64,000 nucleotides of DNA from Platanthera guangdongensis (lineage: Eukaryota; Streptophyta; Magnoliopsida; Asparagales; Orchidaceae). The notes under the pieces were generated by a model that had not been told where the DNA came from, did not search any database, and saw only the letters and a program-made list of their open reading frames with translations. Numbering within the stretch: position 1 is the first letter of the stretch; each line of letters opens with the position of its first letter. Position numbers and translations under genes: made by a program. The stretch is from positions 236,026,453 through 236,090,452 of the forward strand of contig CM077158.1 of the NCBI GenBank assembly GCA_039583875.1. The letters run 5' to 3'. This document shows, in pieces, positions 10,821 to 21,411 of this stretch.

Positions 10821-12656
10821 TGAAAGTTAATCCTATGGGTAGACTATCACCTAGAGGGGGGTGAATAGATGACTGTTTTAAAATACTTTAGCAAATCTTT
10901 TGTCACTTAGCAATTTTAGCAACTAGAGAATTCAAAACACAGCACAATCAATAGCAATTCACAACACACATCACACAAAGAATTTATAGTGATTTCCCTA
11001 TCTAGGGTATTTCGACTTCCCCCCTTCTTCCTCACTAGCAATGCACTAGATAAGGTTATAGCTCCTCATCTTTAACTCAGATCCAAAGATCTTACATGAT
11101 CAGTTTCTGTTAAGAAACTTACACTCAGACCACCTGATCCTACTTCAGAGATTCTCCTAATCTCCTACCCCAGGTCTCTCAAGAACCCTATCTCAGCCTT
11201 TATAAAATAGGCTTACAACTCAGTGATTCACCCAAGATCACCTACCTTAGGTTCATCAAGAACCATACCTCAGCCTTTATAAATTAGGTTTACAACTCAG
11301 AGATAAGATCTCCTACCCACTCAGATCTCTAGGAGATCTTACAAAATAAAGAGGTAAACTATAAAGAATAAATTCTCAGAAAACAGAATTTATGTAATCT
11401 GAATAATCTGTTTGCACAGATTCTTCAATCAGTAGCAATGAATTTCTCCTTGATAAATTGGTTGGCTGATAAGTTGCATTTCTGAATCTCATATCTTCTT
11501 GATGTTGATCTGATTGATAACCTTGAAGAAATTGAAGATCAGATCCACCTTGATCTCCAGATCGACTTGTATAAAGGATCTAAAGATTTTCTTGAAGACT
11601 TTCGTCTTCTTCCTCCTCCTCGGAATCGGAATAAGAAATGAGAACTTCATGTTTGCTTGATCGATTCTCTCTTGTTGTTGTTGGTGTAGATTATCCCTCT
11701 ATTTATAACCTTCATGGATGGGTAGTTACTGAATGATGACATCAGCATCTGACATCATACTTCAAAATTCCCCTTCAATCTGTTCTAGTCGAAATAACTC
11801 ATTCATGTACTTGATGTGATAGTTCTGAGCCTTCTTGGCTCTTCTGTGTTGACTCAGCACATTTTCTGCAACATAAGTGTCGATATGTCCAAAGTGTGTT
11901 GACACTTGTGTCGAGACATCTTAGCATTCTCGACACAATTCTACTTGAAGGAATTTTCAACTGAAACTTGAGAGGGCCGAGACAGTTGATTTGTCTCAAC
12001 ACAAGCATTGTCTGTATCGACATCTTTTGTTCTGCTTGGTGTCGACATCTTTTGTTCTGCTGGGTGTCGACATATTTCGTTCTGCCTTGTGTCGACATCT
12101 TTACTTCTTCATTGTGTCGAGACAGTTGATTTGTCTCGACATAATTTTACTTAGTAAAATTTTCTGTCTTCTTTGTGTCCAGACAGTAGCTTTGTCTCGA
12201 CACAACTGCTTTAACCTTTACAGTGTCGAGTAAGCTGACTTTGTCTTCAAGATGTCGAGACAACTGGCTTGTCTCAGCATAGTTGTCTTGAATCTTCTAT
12301 GTGTCGAGTTATCTGACTTGTTTGGACACAGCCTCTTTAAAGGTGTCGACACAGTTGAAGTGTCTCGACACTTTTGTACTTAGTCAATTTTCTGCGCTAC
12401 AAGTTGATGAATGTAGACTGTGCTGAATTGTCTCGACACAACTACTGCAAAGGTATCGACACAGTTGAAGTGTGTCGACACTTTTGAACTTTGACAAATT
12501 TTTTTCAAAACAAGTTAGCTTCTTGTGAACACCTGTCCAATTAATAAGAAATCCTGCACATATAAACTGAAATATCCATCAAATACAAATATGTGTATAT
12601 CATTGAGTTCAAAGAGCTTCATCAAATCAAGTACATTGTGAACAATGTACCCAACA
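10821..12656 (-). repeat. 5' LTR of the Sirevirus-like element
   Basis: On the minus strand it starts TGTTGGGTACATTG and ends TAACTTTCA, about 1836 bp. It holds the TGTCGACAC-rich array in U3, then TATAAATAG (11699-11707), then a transcribed region. The stretch near its end (plus strand CTATCACCTAGAGGGGGG) resembles the conserved end of SIRE LTRs. Its first ~106 bases match 1-105. Confidence 0.88.
11870..12490. repeat. LTR array of TGTCGACA / TGTCTCGACA motifs
   Basis: Many copies of TGTCGACA or TGTCTCGACACA occur in U3, often as pairs such as AAAGGTGTCGACACAGTTG followed by TGTCTCGACACTTTTG. It is the counterpart of the internal array at 3356-3690. Confidence 0.8.
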
Positions 12657-13562
12657 AAAGTGGAGTGGAAAAGAATAGAAGTTGTACTGTCTCGGTGACA
12701 ACATACCAGCGGCAAGAGGCCGTTACAAAGATGTGGAGCCTGCAGTGGGTAAAAAAGCCGCAGTGGCAAGAGAAGGCCGTACAGGAAGCCCGCAGAGACC
12801 AGGGAAAAGACAGGAGCGGGAGGGAAAGTTGTTGTGGGTAGGAAAGCAGCAGTGGGAAGGGAAGCAGCAACGACTTAAGCAAGGGAGACCGCACGGTCTC
12901 GGTGAGAACACCAGCGACACAGAAAGGTGCCTCGACCAAGATGCGGTGCTCGCAGCAGTTCGGAAAGTCGCAGCGAGAAGAAGAGGTTGCAGCGTCAAGG
13001 GAAGAAGTTGTGCGATAAGAAAAGGAGGAAGGAGAGACTGCGGGTAGAAGATGAGACCATGGCGAGAGGGCGGGAAGCCGGGCGAGAAGATATAAAACCG
13101 CTCGGTTAGGGGGAAGGGGGGCCCACCGGACCGAGAGGTTTATAAAAACGAAGGGGGGGTTAAGAAGAGGTGGAAGCCACGAGAGAGAGCCAGAGGAGCG
13201 GCAAGAGAACAACTGACCGTGCGGGAAGCTAGGATTAGAAACAGGGAAGGCCACAAGACAGAGCGGATAAGCCGGAGACCAAACCGCCTGGTTAACATGA
13301 GAACCAGGTGGACAGAAACAGACAGATCGGACTGTATCCCTCTGATACCATGTAGAAAAAGAGAGCAATGAACCTTGTGGGTTGTATTTCTTGTATAAAC
13401 ATTAAGTATGAGTATATATATATATATATATATATATATAGGAAGAGAGGAAGAGAGAAATCCCAAAAATATAATGTGGGACTAAACCTAAGACAAACTT
13501 AGGCTCATAAATGGGCCACAATTATAATAGGCTTTTACAGATTTTTCTACTATCTTCTAACA
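12657..13562 (-). mobile_element. 5' end of a second Copia-type element with short LTR
   Basis: A 212 bp LTR (13351-13562) is followed on the minus strand by TGGTATCAGA (13341-13350), an exact iMet primer site, then about 680 bp of G/C-rich leader. The leader has long minus-strand open frames of low complexity (Ser/Leu/Pro/Cys-rich) in which I recognise no gag. The Sirevirus-like element inserted at 12656/12657, so the rest of this element lies left of the window. Copia is inferred from LTR size and primer site only. Confidence 0.6.
13351..13562 (-). repeat. 212 bp LTR of the short-LTR element
   Basis: Minus strand TGTTAGAAGATAG...TTTTTCTACA, with TG/CA ends, a (TA)n run at about 13413-13440 and a GTCCCACATTATA segment common in plant Copia LTRs. 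It abuts the primer site at 13341-13350. Confidence 0.75.
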
Positions 13563-13581
13563 GTATATATACAAGCATCTT

Positions 13582-13897
13582 CATGGAGGCCTTTGGCCGC
13601 TTCTAGGCAGGCTTCGTCCGTGCTTGATGCTCCGGGCGTTCGAAATAGAAGCGGGCTTCACCCACTTCAACATAATCCACTAACTCTACAACTGTCACTC
13701 GTGGTCACCCTGGAGCACATATGCAAAATTAAACATCAATCACAGGGCTCCGAGGAGCCGCGAGCGGCGGGTAGAGTGCCGAGCTGCTGGATTGCGTGAG
13801 CGAGTGATACCCGCTTTTATGTGGCCGAAGCCCGCCCAGAGCATCAAGCACGGGCGAAGCCCGCCTGAAGGAGGCCAAAGGCCGCCTGAGAGCATGG
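13582..13897. repeat. Long imperfect inverted repeat (foldback)
   Basis: The arm 13582-13631 (containing GGCCTTTGGCCGCTTCTAGG and GTCCGTGCTTGATGCT) is the near reverse complement of 13840-13897 (AGCATCAAGCACGGGCGAAG then GGCCAAAGGCCGCC). About 210 bp of unrelated sequence lies between. Outer homology may extend to about 13930 (AAGATGCTCGTATC against the left TACAAGCATCTT). No coding potential was recognised. Confidence 0.65.
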
Positions 13898-14094
13898 AGC
13901 ACGGATGCAGCCCACGCTAAGATGCTCGTATCTTGGAGAAAATTAATTTTATTTTTAATTAATTTTACAAGTATTATTTATTTAATATTTAATTATTTTT
14001 ATACTTTTTATTTTTATATTCTCAAATGATCCAAATTCATAAGCGTGACTAAAGTTTACGCTAGCTGTCTACCTAACAGAACCCTCACCATTTT
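13898..14094. other. AT-rich spacer without a recognised gene
   Basis: A TA-rich stretch followed by a short block (about 14040-14100) leading into the LINE fragment. Nothing coding was seen. Confidence 0.5.
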
Positions 14095-14590
14095 CCAAGG
14101 GGGTTGGTTGAAGTGGAGAGACGTGTCAGGCATGATAAAAGTAAGGGCAAGTTTTATCATGTTGCAATTAGACCAACGATGCTCTATAGTTCTGAGTGTT
14201 CGGTAGTGAATTGTGTACATGAGCAAAAAATTGGTGTTGCGGAGATGACAATGCTTAGGTGGATGTGTGGAAACACGAAATTGGATAAAATTAGAAATAA
14301 ATGTCTCAGGGATAAGACGAGAGTAGCACCAATTGCAGAGAAGATGCGCGAAGCTCGACTAAGATGGTTTGGACACATACAAACGAGACCATTAGAGGCA
14401 CCTGTTAGGCATTGTGAAAGTCTAGTCACTAGACATGTTAAACAAGAGAGGGGTAGACCAATATAAAGACTTGGAATGAAACTATAAGACGTGATGTACT
14501 TAGGCATTAGTGAGAGTATGACAAAAGATAGGGCACAATGTCGACAAAGGATCCATATAGCCGACCCCACTATAATGGGATAAAAGCTTG
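14095..14590 (+). pseudogene. LINE (L1-type) reverse-transcriptase C-terminal fragment
   Basis: Non-LTR retrotransposons encode a reverse transcriptase whose tail follows the catalytic core. The frame 14104-14466 reads KGKFYHVAIRPTMLYSSEC, MTMLRWMCGNT, IRNKCLRDK and REARLRWFGHIQ, all characteristic of the plant L1-type RT tail (LYGxECW, MRMLRWMxG, RLRWFGHV). After the stop at 14466 the same homology continues in a shifted frame to about 14580 (IHIADPT). The catalytic core, endonuclease and poly(A) tail are absent, so this is a dead scrap. Confidence 0.85.
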
Positions 14591-14820
14591 AGTGTTGTGG
14601 ATAAATATTATTTTTATGAGTATTATTCTTTTTATAAGTATTATCATTTTAATATTATTTTTATAAGTATTTTTATTATTTATTTTAATTATTTTTATAA
14701 GTTTTTTAAAATTACATAATTTATTTTGTATATTTTGTTATTATATAATTTAATTTTAAAAGTATTTAAAATTAGTATAATTTTTTTTATTATACACCTT
14801 TTTTAGAAATAAAACAAATA
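14591..14820. other. AT-rich stretch, nothing recognised
   Basis: About 230 bp of TTATTTTTATAAGTATTAT-like low-complexity sequence with no open frame of interest. Confidence 0.6.
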
Positions 14821-14938
14821 TGACTTAGGGCTTTGCCGCCGCCGATGGCCTGCCCAGCTCCCGCGGTGGGGCCTCCGAACCTTGGCGAACCCACTAGGGG
14901 TTGTTCGGCGGGCAGGGCCACCGCCGGAAATGGCCCTG

Positions 14939-15203
14939 TGTAATGCCCCTATTCGATCCAATGTGACGGTGTCACGGCTCCGCTCTAAGCGACGCTACCG
15001 GGCTGCAGCCCAAGCACACCAACCCCTCTCCATCCGCATGCGGGTTGTTGGTGGCCACAACCTCTCTTTTATGACGCAAACTCGATAGTCAAGCGCGTAC
15101 CACGGGGACTTCCCAGGAGGTTACCTATCCCAGTACTACTCCAGCCCGAGCACGCTTAACTATGGAGTTCTTCAACTTCTCATCAATAATTGAGCTGCAA
15201 GAT
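14939..15203 (-). mobile_element. Cassandra-like TRIM LTR, truncated
   Basis: Cassandra elements are short non-autonomous LTR elements whose LTR contains a 5S rRNA segment. Here the minus strand carries that segment (15091-15170), followed by a GC-rich tail ending GGGGCATTACA, a plausible LTR 3' end. The 5' end is cut by the Gypsy LTR starting at 15204. The bases from 14821 to 14938 may be Cassandra internal sequence, but no standard primer site is seen there. Confidence 0.6.
15091..15170 (-). pseudogene. 5S rRNA-like segment (3' two thirds)
   Basis: The minus strand reads GAACTCCATAGTTAAGCG, then GAGTAGTACTGGGAT, then CCTCCTGGGAAGTCC, matching plant 5S rRNA including the internal promoter A box (AGTTAAGCGTGC) and most of the C box. 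The C box has changes (GATAGGTAAC where 5S has GATGGGTGAC). The first ~45 bases of 5S are not recognisable. It is an LTR-borne copy, not a functional rRNA gene. Confidence 0.85.
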
Positions 15204-17308
15204 TGTAAAACCCCAAAATGAGTAGTGGTAATTGTAGGCTACCGCGCGGTGATAGTCCTATCGCAGGCGGTAGCCCAGTGATTTAAAAGACCTAACGCTC
15301 GGGTTGGCTACTTTGAAGCTAGCGTGCCGCGGTAGCCACTCAATGCTTTTGACCACTCAATGCTTTCGAGCACTCAACGCTGTCGAAAAATCGTCGAGAG
15401 CTCTAACGCCAGGCGGTAGGAGTTACAGCGCCGCGCTAACCGATCGATGAAAATTGAACGGGTTACCGCCAAGCGCTAAAATGTTATCACGGGGAGCTAG
15501 CTCTGATAGCGGCGCCAACTGGTTAAAGCAGTTACCGCCTATGTTACCGTGCGGCGGTAGTAGTTACCGCGCGGAGGTATCTTTTGTATAAGAATGGACT
15601 TGAAATTTTATTCTCATCTTCTCATATCTTTTCTATGTTGTACTTCTAGATAGGGAAGAAGAGGAACGTCCAGGAGCTTGTGTGAGTGTTGATCCAAGAT
15701 TTGCTTGTGATTGGAATCGCGAGTCGATGCTAGATCTGCGGCGAGGAAGTTGTGGCAATCAATTCCATCCGGATCATAGATCACTGTCATGGCTCCAAAG
15801 AGATCTTCAAGGGTAACGATCTTCCTTCTTGGACAAGTGAAGTATTAATTTTGCATGTGTATGGAATCCTCCACCAAAATGTGGAATTGTTAAGTGGATT
15901 CCGTTGGGTCGATACTCGTATCCCCAAGTCAGTTTGCATATATATCTGGAAATGTGTAGTACAAAATAGACATGTTGTGTGAAGCCCATCTGGACAGGTT
16001 GGTCTGGATTGGTGATGTTTTCTTTGTCGAATGTGAACTAGAGAAGATTCCGCGTATAAACGAGTATTTTACAGAGTCTGTGGGTTATGCCTGTGAATGG
16101 AAGCAACAGGAAGTACTAGAGAGGATCTACAGGAAAATACCCGGGTGAAATCACTGTTTTGGTAACTGTTAATATCGCCGGGTGACAGTGGGTGTCGCCG
16201 ACGGCGATAGTTCCCAGAGAGCTATTTGTGATGTGAAAGACTAGTTTTCTGGCACTTCAGGTTACTACAGGGTTTGAGTTGAGTTTGGGCGCAGAAAGAG
16301 AGTTCTATGGATCCTGCCAAGCGATTGTGGTGAATGCTGGCATTAACTCTCTTTTTGATTGTAAAACCATTCCTTAGGGGACAGTGTGGCTATTGTGAGC
16401 TATGAGCTCTTAAAAAGGCTTCGTGCCGAATGGATAAGGGAGAAGCCGACCCGCGTCACTTATGGCGATTTGAGCAACGGGTAGGGCTGACCTATCTCCG
16501 CGTTATGGTTGTCAACTTGAGTTGCCCGGGTTATTGGGCATTCGTTGTAGCACATAATGAGAGTCTTGGGCCTGGGTGCCATTAAGACTAAGGTCTCCGG
16601 CTGTAGCCATGGAGCGCAATGCTCAAGTTTGTCGTTGGAAACGGTGGTGCGACCTGATACTTCGGTACACCAAATATGTGCCCTGAGTGCACGGAACATT
16701 TGGCCGCTGAGGTATTCATTTGTGATGTGTTGAACTGTGCGTGAGTGCACATTCTTGTGATATATCTTCTTGTAAAAATGTTATGCCTGCAGGGAAGAAA
16801 TACCACTGCCCTGGGAAAGGGGTAGAATCGTTATAAATTGGTCAGCTGAATGCTGACCGTTGCCTTGTTTGCCGCCCTCGGGGTGGATTGTCTCTATGTA
16901 GGCGTTGGAGAGCCGAGCAGGAAATAGCGGGCTAAAGCCCATGCTGTTATGCTAGCCCTTGAAGGCCGAATGGAATAGTTTTAAATGTTTTCATGTGTGA
17001 CCGCCTCCATGCCGATGTTTGTAATCCACACCTGTGAAGTTCAACTGTAAGGCCTTAAGGCCAAACATTTTGTGTATTTTGTAAACATTCTTTGGATATA
17101 TATAAAGGTGGTTATTTATATATAGTGGACATTCATGATAGTTGAATACAATCATAACCCCTAATGGTTCCGCTAGAATGATCTGAGTTAGGATGTGTGT
17201 TGCAGTCTTTGATATTAACATGTAACCTCGCCGTCTGTTTGTGGTATATAGTGTGGGGCCACGGCCAGACCTTCTATTATATGCCATTTAACGGATTGAG
17301 GTGTTACA
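15204..17308 (+). repeat. 5' LTR of Gypsy element 1
   Basis: Starts TGTAAAACCCC and ends GAGGTGTTACA, about 2105 bp. U3 (about 15230-15590) is full of GCGGTAG / GTTACCGC boxes in both directions. The downstream half shares segments with the LTR at 55999-57245, for example AGACATGTTGTGTGAAGCC and GAAATAGCGGGCT. Confidence 0.85.
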
Positions 17309-17310
17309 AT

Positions 17311-17320
17311 TTGGTATCAG
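17311..17320 (+). promoter_or_regulatory. Primer-binding site (iMet tRNA)
   Basis: TTGGTATCAG follows the LTR end by two bases, matching the standard initiator-methionine primer site. Confidence 0.85.
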
Positions 17321-17539
17321 CTTGTTTTGTTCTTCCTCCTTCGAATTTGTGGTCGAATTCTTTTGCGGGGTGGCGAGCACGTATATGTGCGACCCGTTAT
17401 AACATAAATGAACTCAAGAATGTTCACTTTGGAATGAAAATACACATATTTGGGGAACTTGTGCGTTCCTAGTATTGTTTTTTGCAATATTTTAGTTGCT
17501 TAATTGTGTGTTTCACGATTGTATGCGACTAGAGCGAAT

Positions 17540-18300
17540 GCGGGGTAGCAAGAACCCTAGCATTTGATTGGGATTAATACGCCACCTGAGGTGTCAACAC
17601 CTCCTCCTTTGGTAGATACGATCCGGTTGATTGCTGATGTGGTCTTTGCAATGATCAAGGCCCAACATGAGAGGCATGAACAACCCTCTATTCCGTGGTA
17701 AATTAAATTCCGGGTTGGTGTACTTGAGCAGATGGCAAGGGGAAGAGCATCGGCTCCGCCATTGAATATGTGTCGGAGTCAAGGAGTGTACATGGTCGCG
17801 GAATACTTTCATGCATTTGTTGCGCTGAGACAACATGCAGAGTTTGTGTTTGAAACCGAGGAGACTAAGACCAACATATTTTATGATGGTTTGCATGAGG
17901 AACTACGATGTCTATTGGTGGGTCCAAAGTTACTTGGATTTGATGCCTTAGTAATGACTGCTAGGTCATTGGAAATGTACTTGAATAAGTTCAGGGCGAG
18001 GCACGAGTCCAATGTGTCGATCTGTGCAAATATGTTAAAATCAAACTCTTACAAGTGGAAGAAGAAATTACATTTATTGGATTCGACCTCTTCCACAATC
18101 ATGGGAACAAAGAAAAAGTGTGGTCCATATGTTTGCTTTTCGTGTGGTAAGGTAGGATATCGTGTCTGAGAATGTCGTGGTGATGCGCCAAGGACAACCA
18201 AAGCTAAGGTTGGAGCAGTTGCAGGGCAAACTCAGCACATTTGCTACTCATATGGCAAAGAAGGACATAAAGCCCGAGAATACCGAAGTGGCCCTTAGAC
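17540..18300 (+). pseudogene. Gypsy gag, degraded
   Basis: Capsid/nucleocapsid protein of Gypsy element 1. The readable part (17732-18169) has the capsid segment (YMVAEYFHAFVALRQHAEF, FYDGLHEELRCLL), followed by two zinc knuckles in the frame 18140-18290. The first reads CFSCGKVGYRV then a stop, with the His changed to Tyr; the second reads CYSYGKEGHKAREY with two Cys changed to Tyr. The N-terminal region before 17732 contains several stops, and much of the capsid core seems deleted. Confidence 0.75.
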
Positions 18301-18809
18301 AACACCAAACAAGAAGGGAATGTTGATGTATGTACATAAATAACTGTAATTATGTACCGTATGGTTCCTAGTAAGAAATGATGTATACAATAATACTTGT
18401 GTTCATATATAAACATGGTTTGATGAATAATCAAGAAGTCGTTTGCTTATGGCTTAATATATGACTTGTGTGCTTATTTTGGTATGACAGATACGAGTGG
18501 AATGACATGGCCGTAATGAAAGGAGTCAAAATGATATGGTAAGATGTTGTTATGAGGTCATATCAGGATGTAGGAGCGTCTGTGCTGACAATCGTTGTGT
18601 TTGATGTGATCATAGGTATGGTATAGCTCTTGGAGCAGCGTACCAGTATAGATCACAACTTCACGGAAGTCACACTTGGAAAGATCACCGAACAAGGGAC
18701 TAAGTTCGCTTGACTGCGAGGATCAAGTAAGATATGGATGTCTGATCTCCAAGTCATCACTTGTTTGTCTACGCACGAAGTAATTCTTCATGCCTATAGC
18801 AGGCTTTAG
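18301..18809 (+). other. Degenerate gag-protease region
   Basis: Lies where protease is expected between gag and reverse transcriptase. I could not identify the DSGA motif; only the linker just before RT (VYTDVFPNDLHG) is recognisable, at about 18840-18880. Confidence 0.45.
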
Positions 18810-20000
18810 GCCTTAGCCCGGTTGAGTGTCACTCCTATTCTGTCGGTTTATACAGATGTGTTTCCTAATGACCTCCATGGGTGATGCCCCCTCAGGAGAC
18901 CAACGATACTATTGTGGTGGTGCCAGGTATAAAACCTGTATCGCGCTCGCCCTATTAAGTAGCGCCAAAGTAAATGGGGGAACTAAAAGTGCAACTACAA
19001 GAGTTGCTGGAACAGGGGTATATATGCCCAAGTATGTCATCTTGGAGCGCACCTGTTCTCTTTATGCCAAAGAAGGATGGTAGCTTGTGGTTGTGCATCA
19101 ACTATCGTGAGTTGAATGAGCTGATGGAGAAGAACAAGTATCTAATACCTCACATTGATGACTTATTTGATCAGTTAATTGGATCAACCGTATATTCGAA
19201 ACTGAACTTAAAGTCAGGTTACTGCCAGTTGAGGATTCGGGAAGGTGACATTCCCAAGACAGCGTTTGGACATGCCACAGTCACTACAAGTTAACGATAA
19301 TGTCGTTTGGGCTAACAAATGCGCCATCAGTGTTCATGGACTTAGTGCATCGAATATTTTGAGAGTACTTGGATTTGTTTGTAATTATTTTCATTGATGA
19401 CATTCTAATGTACTCTCAGTCGGAAGAAGATCATGTGAACCATTTATGGATGGTGTTGCACACCCTGAGGAGAAACAAGCTCTACGCCAAGTTCTCAAAG
19501 TGTGAGTTTTGACTGTCGTTAGTGGCTTTTCTTGGCCATGTGGTGAGTGGAGACTGCATTGCGGTGGATCCATTAAAGATAAAAGCCATTCGGGAATGGC
19601 CAGTGTTGTCTTCTATGACCGAAGTCAGGAGTTTCCTTGGATTGGCGGGCTACTACAGACGTTTTGTAGAAAACTTCTCACGGATCGCTTTGCTTCTTAC
19701 CATACTAATGTGGAAGAATCAGAAGTTCATTAGGATGCCAGAGTGCACTAGAACTTTTGAAGAGCTGAAGTGTCGCTTGACCACGACGCCAATCTTGACG
19801 TCGCCATGTGGTGCGGATGGCTTTAAAATTTATAGAGATGCATCAGGGAGTGGCTTAGGTTGCGTTATTCTTCAGTTTGGAAATATGATTGCTTATGGCT
19901 CATGCCAGTTGAAAGTGCATGAGCGGAACTATCTCTTCCATGACTTGGAGTTAGCGGCAGTGATTTTTGCACTTAAACTATGACGCCATGATTTATATGG
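18810..20000 (+). pseudogene. Gypsy reverse transcriptase / RNase H, broken
   Basis: Frame 18974-19294 carries the fingers ([31 protein letters not shown]). After a frameshift near 19290 the palm continues ([15 protein letters not shown], then FIDDILMYS with both catalytic aspartates). Frame 19522-19983 holds the thumb and start of RNase H ([42 protein letters not shown]). In-frame stops occur at 19360 and 19510. The order and motifs are those of chromovirus-like Gypsy pol. Confidence 0.85.
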
Positions 20001-20732
20001 AGTGAAGGTGGATATATATTCACGGATCATAAGAGACTAAAGTACTTGTTGGATCTGAAGGATCTCAACATGCGACAACGTAGGTGAAGGGAGTTCCTCG
20101 TAGACTACACCTTCCAGATTCATTATACTCTAGGGAAGGGAAACATCATCGCAGATGCCTTGAGTCGTAGGAGTCCTGCAAAGACAACTTGGTTGCTGAT
20201 GCATGATGAGCGTCTGATCAAAGAGTTAGAAGCGTTAGAAATTTCTTGTGTTGACAAGAATTCCACATCAAATGTGTGCTTGACCTGGACGGAGGTACAA
20301 TATGACCTTGAGGATAGGGTTTGGCGAGCAATGGAACTCGATGAAAGTTTACAACGCTATGCAGTGAATGGAGTAAATGGCCAATTATCCTGAGATGACG
20401 ACCTTTTACGAAAAGATGGTCGTTTATGCGTCCCAAGTATGGGTAAGTTAAGAGATAAATTGATGTATGAAGCTCATTTTACGAAGTATTCAATTCACCC
20501 AGGGAGCACAAAAATGTATAAAGACAGTTCTGGTGGCCAGACATGAAGAAAGACATAGCACTTTATGTGGCTAAATGTCAGACTTGTGCCTTAGTGAAAG
20601 CGGAATGACATAAGCCTGGAGGTTTCTTGATGTCGCTATCTATTTCGGAATGGAAGTTTGATGACCTTTCGATGGATTTCATGCACGGTTTGCCGAGATC
20701 ACAACGCAGGAATGATTCTGTTTGGGTGATCT
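20001..20732 (+). pseudogene. Gypsy RNase H tail and integrase N-terminus, truncated
   Basis: After a stop at 19981 the RNase H tail is scattered over shifted frames (DALSR-like remnant near 20158). The integrase zinc module is partly visible ([11 protein letters not shown] near 20500), and the catalytic core begins near 20640-20732 (FMHGLPRSQ-like, SVWVI). The sequence then switches to a different element, so two thirds of integrase is missing. Confidence 0.7.
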
Positions 20733-21321
20733 GTCTTACTAGGCTTTCTTGTGAAGCCAGCAGGTTCTCCAGCTCAAGCAATGACGACTGAGTGGCCCAG
20801 TCTTGAACAGAAATAATGAAGGCCACATACTCCTTCTGCAATTCGCGGATTATATGTCTCTTAAGCTTTACCTCTTAAATCGGCTCATCAGGGTCCAACG
20901 CTGAACTTTCAACACATAGGTACTTCATCTTTAGGAAGAAAGTAGAGATGGACAAATCTCCATGAGTGTCTCTCGCCAACTCATTCTCCAGGAATTGTAG
21001 CCGAGCCACATTCTTCTTATTGAACAACCCATCAAGGGAAGTCCAAATATCTGTAGTTGACCGACATCCAATGATGTGGTCAAAGAGCTCCAGTGAGATA
21101 ACCGGTTTGAGAGTAAACTTCACCTTAGCGTTTGTCTTTCACCAAGCTCTCACCATTTTAGCATTGCCAGTGGCAGCAGTAACCTCTTGCCTTTCGTCTC
21201 CACAAACGACCTCCCAAAGGTCCTCGCCTAGAAGGTAACTCTTCATACAAGACCTCCACTTCTTGAAGTTGGCTGGCGTTAAAAGTTCAATTTCAAGACC
21301 CCTTGTGAATCCTCCTTCTAT
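20733..21321 (-). pseudogene. Copia gag (UBN2 type), start codon lost
   Basis: Capsid-like protein. Compared with gag at 62506-63097, the expected start codon is ATA rather than ATG at 21321. The rest aligns well: ELFDHIIGCRSTTDIW, NVARLQFLENELA, then a stop before EVKLKRHIIRELQKEY and LLELENLLASQ. It ends where the related gag also approaches its domain boundary. Two internal stops are visible. Confidence 0.8.
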
Positions 21322-21411
21322 TGCACAAACACTGGTCTACTTAACGCCCAAAAGCAAAAAAGCAAACTCGATGGTTGATCACTGCTCAAACCTTTGTTCC
21401 CTCTGATACCA

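Larger units (their letters stand above)
1..12656 (-). mobile_element. Sirevirus-like Ty1/Copia element with env-like region, degraded
   Basis: Reading on the minus strand from the right, the order is 5' LTR, primer-binding site, gag, a protease stub, integrase, reverse transcriptase, RNase H, a repeat array, an env-like region, a polypurine tract and the start of the 3' LTR, which runs off the window. Integrase before reverse transcriptase defines Copia. The long LTR (about 1.84 kb), the LTR end close to TAACTTTCA, the iMet-like primer site and an extra reading frame after pol are typical of Sireviruses. All coding parts carry stops or frameshifts, and gag is split by a separate insertion (8949-10706). 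It sits inside another Copia element at 12657. The lineage call rests on architecture and motifs, not on a tree. Confidence 0.88.
15204..20732 (+). mobile_element. Ty3/Gypsy element 1, truncated in integrase
   Basis: The plus-strand order is 5' LTR (15204-17308), primer site, degraded gag, remnants of protease, reverse transcriptase, RNase H and the start of integrase. Integrase after RNase H defines Gypsy; the RT sequence ([17 protein letters not shown]) is of the chromovirus-like type. The sequence stops at about 20732 where a minus-strand Copia gag begins with no LTR or duplication at the joint, so the break is a deletion or recombination junction. It entered a Cassandra-like LTR at 15203. 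Confidence 0.85.

Noticed and set aside
12622..13368. 248-residue minus-strand open frame rich in Ser, Leu, Pro and Cys
   Set aside because: It crosses the primer-binding site and LTR edge of one element and the LTR of another, has no recognisable domain, and overlaps equally long frames on the other strand; it reflects GC-rich leader composition.
15091..15170. Functional 5S rRNA gene
   Set aside because: Only the 3' two thirds is present, the C box is altered, and it lies in an LTR-like context with no T-run terminator or tandem array.
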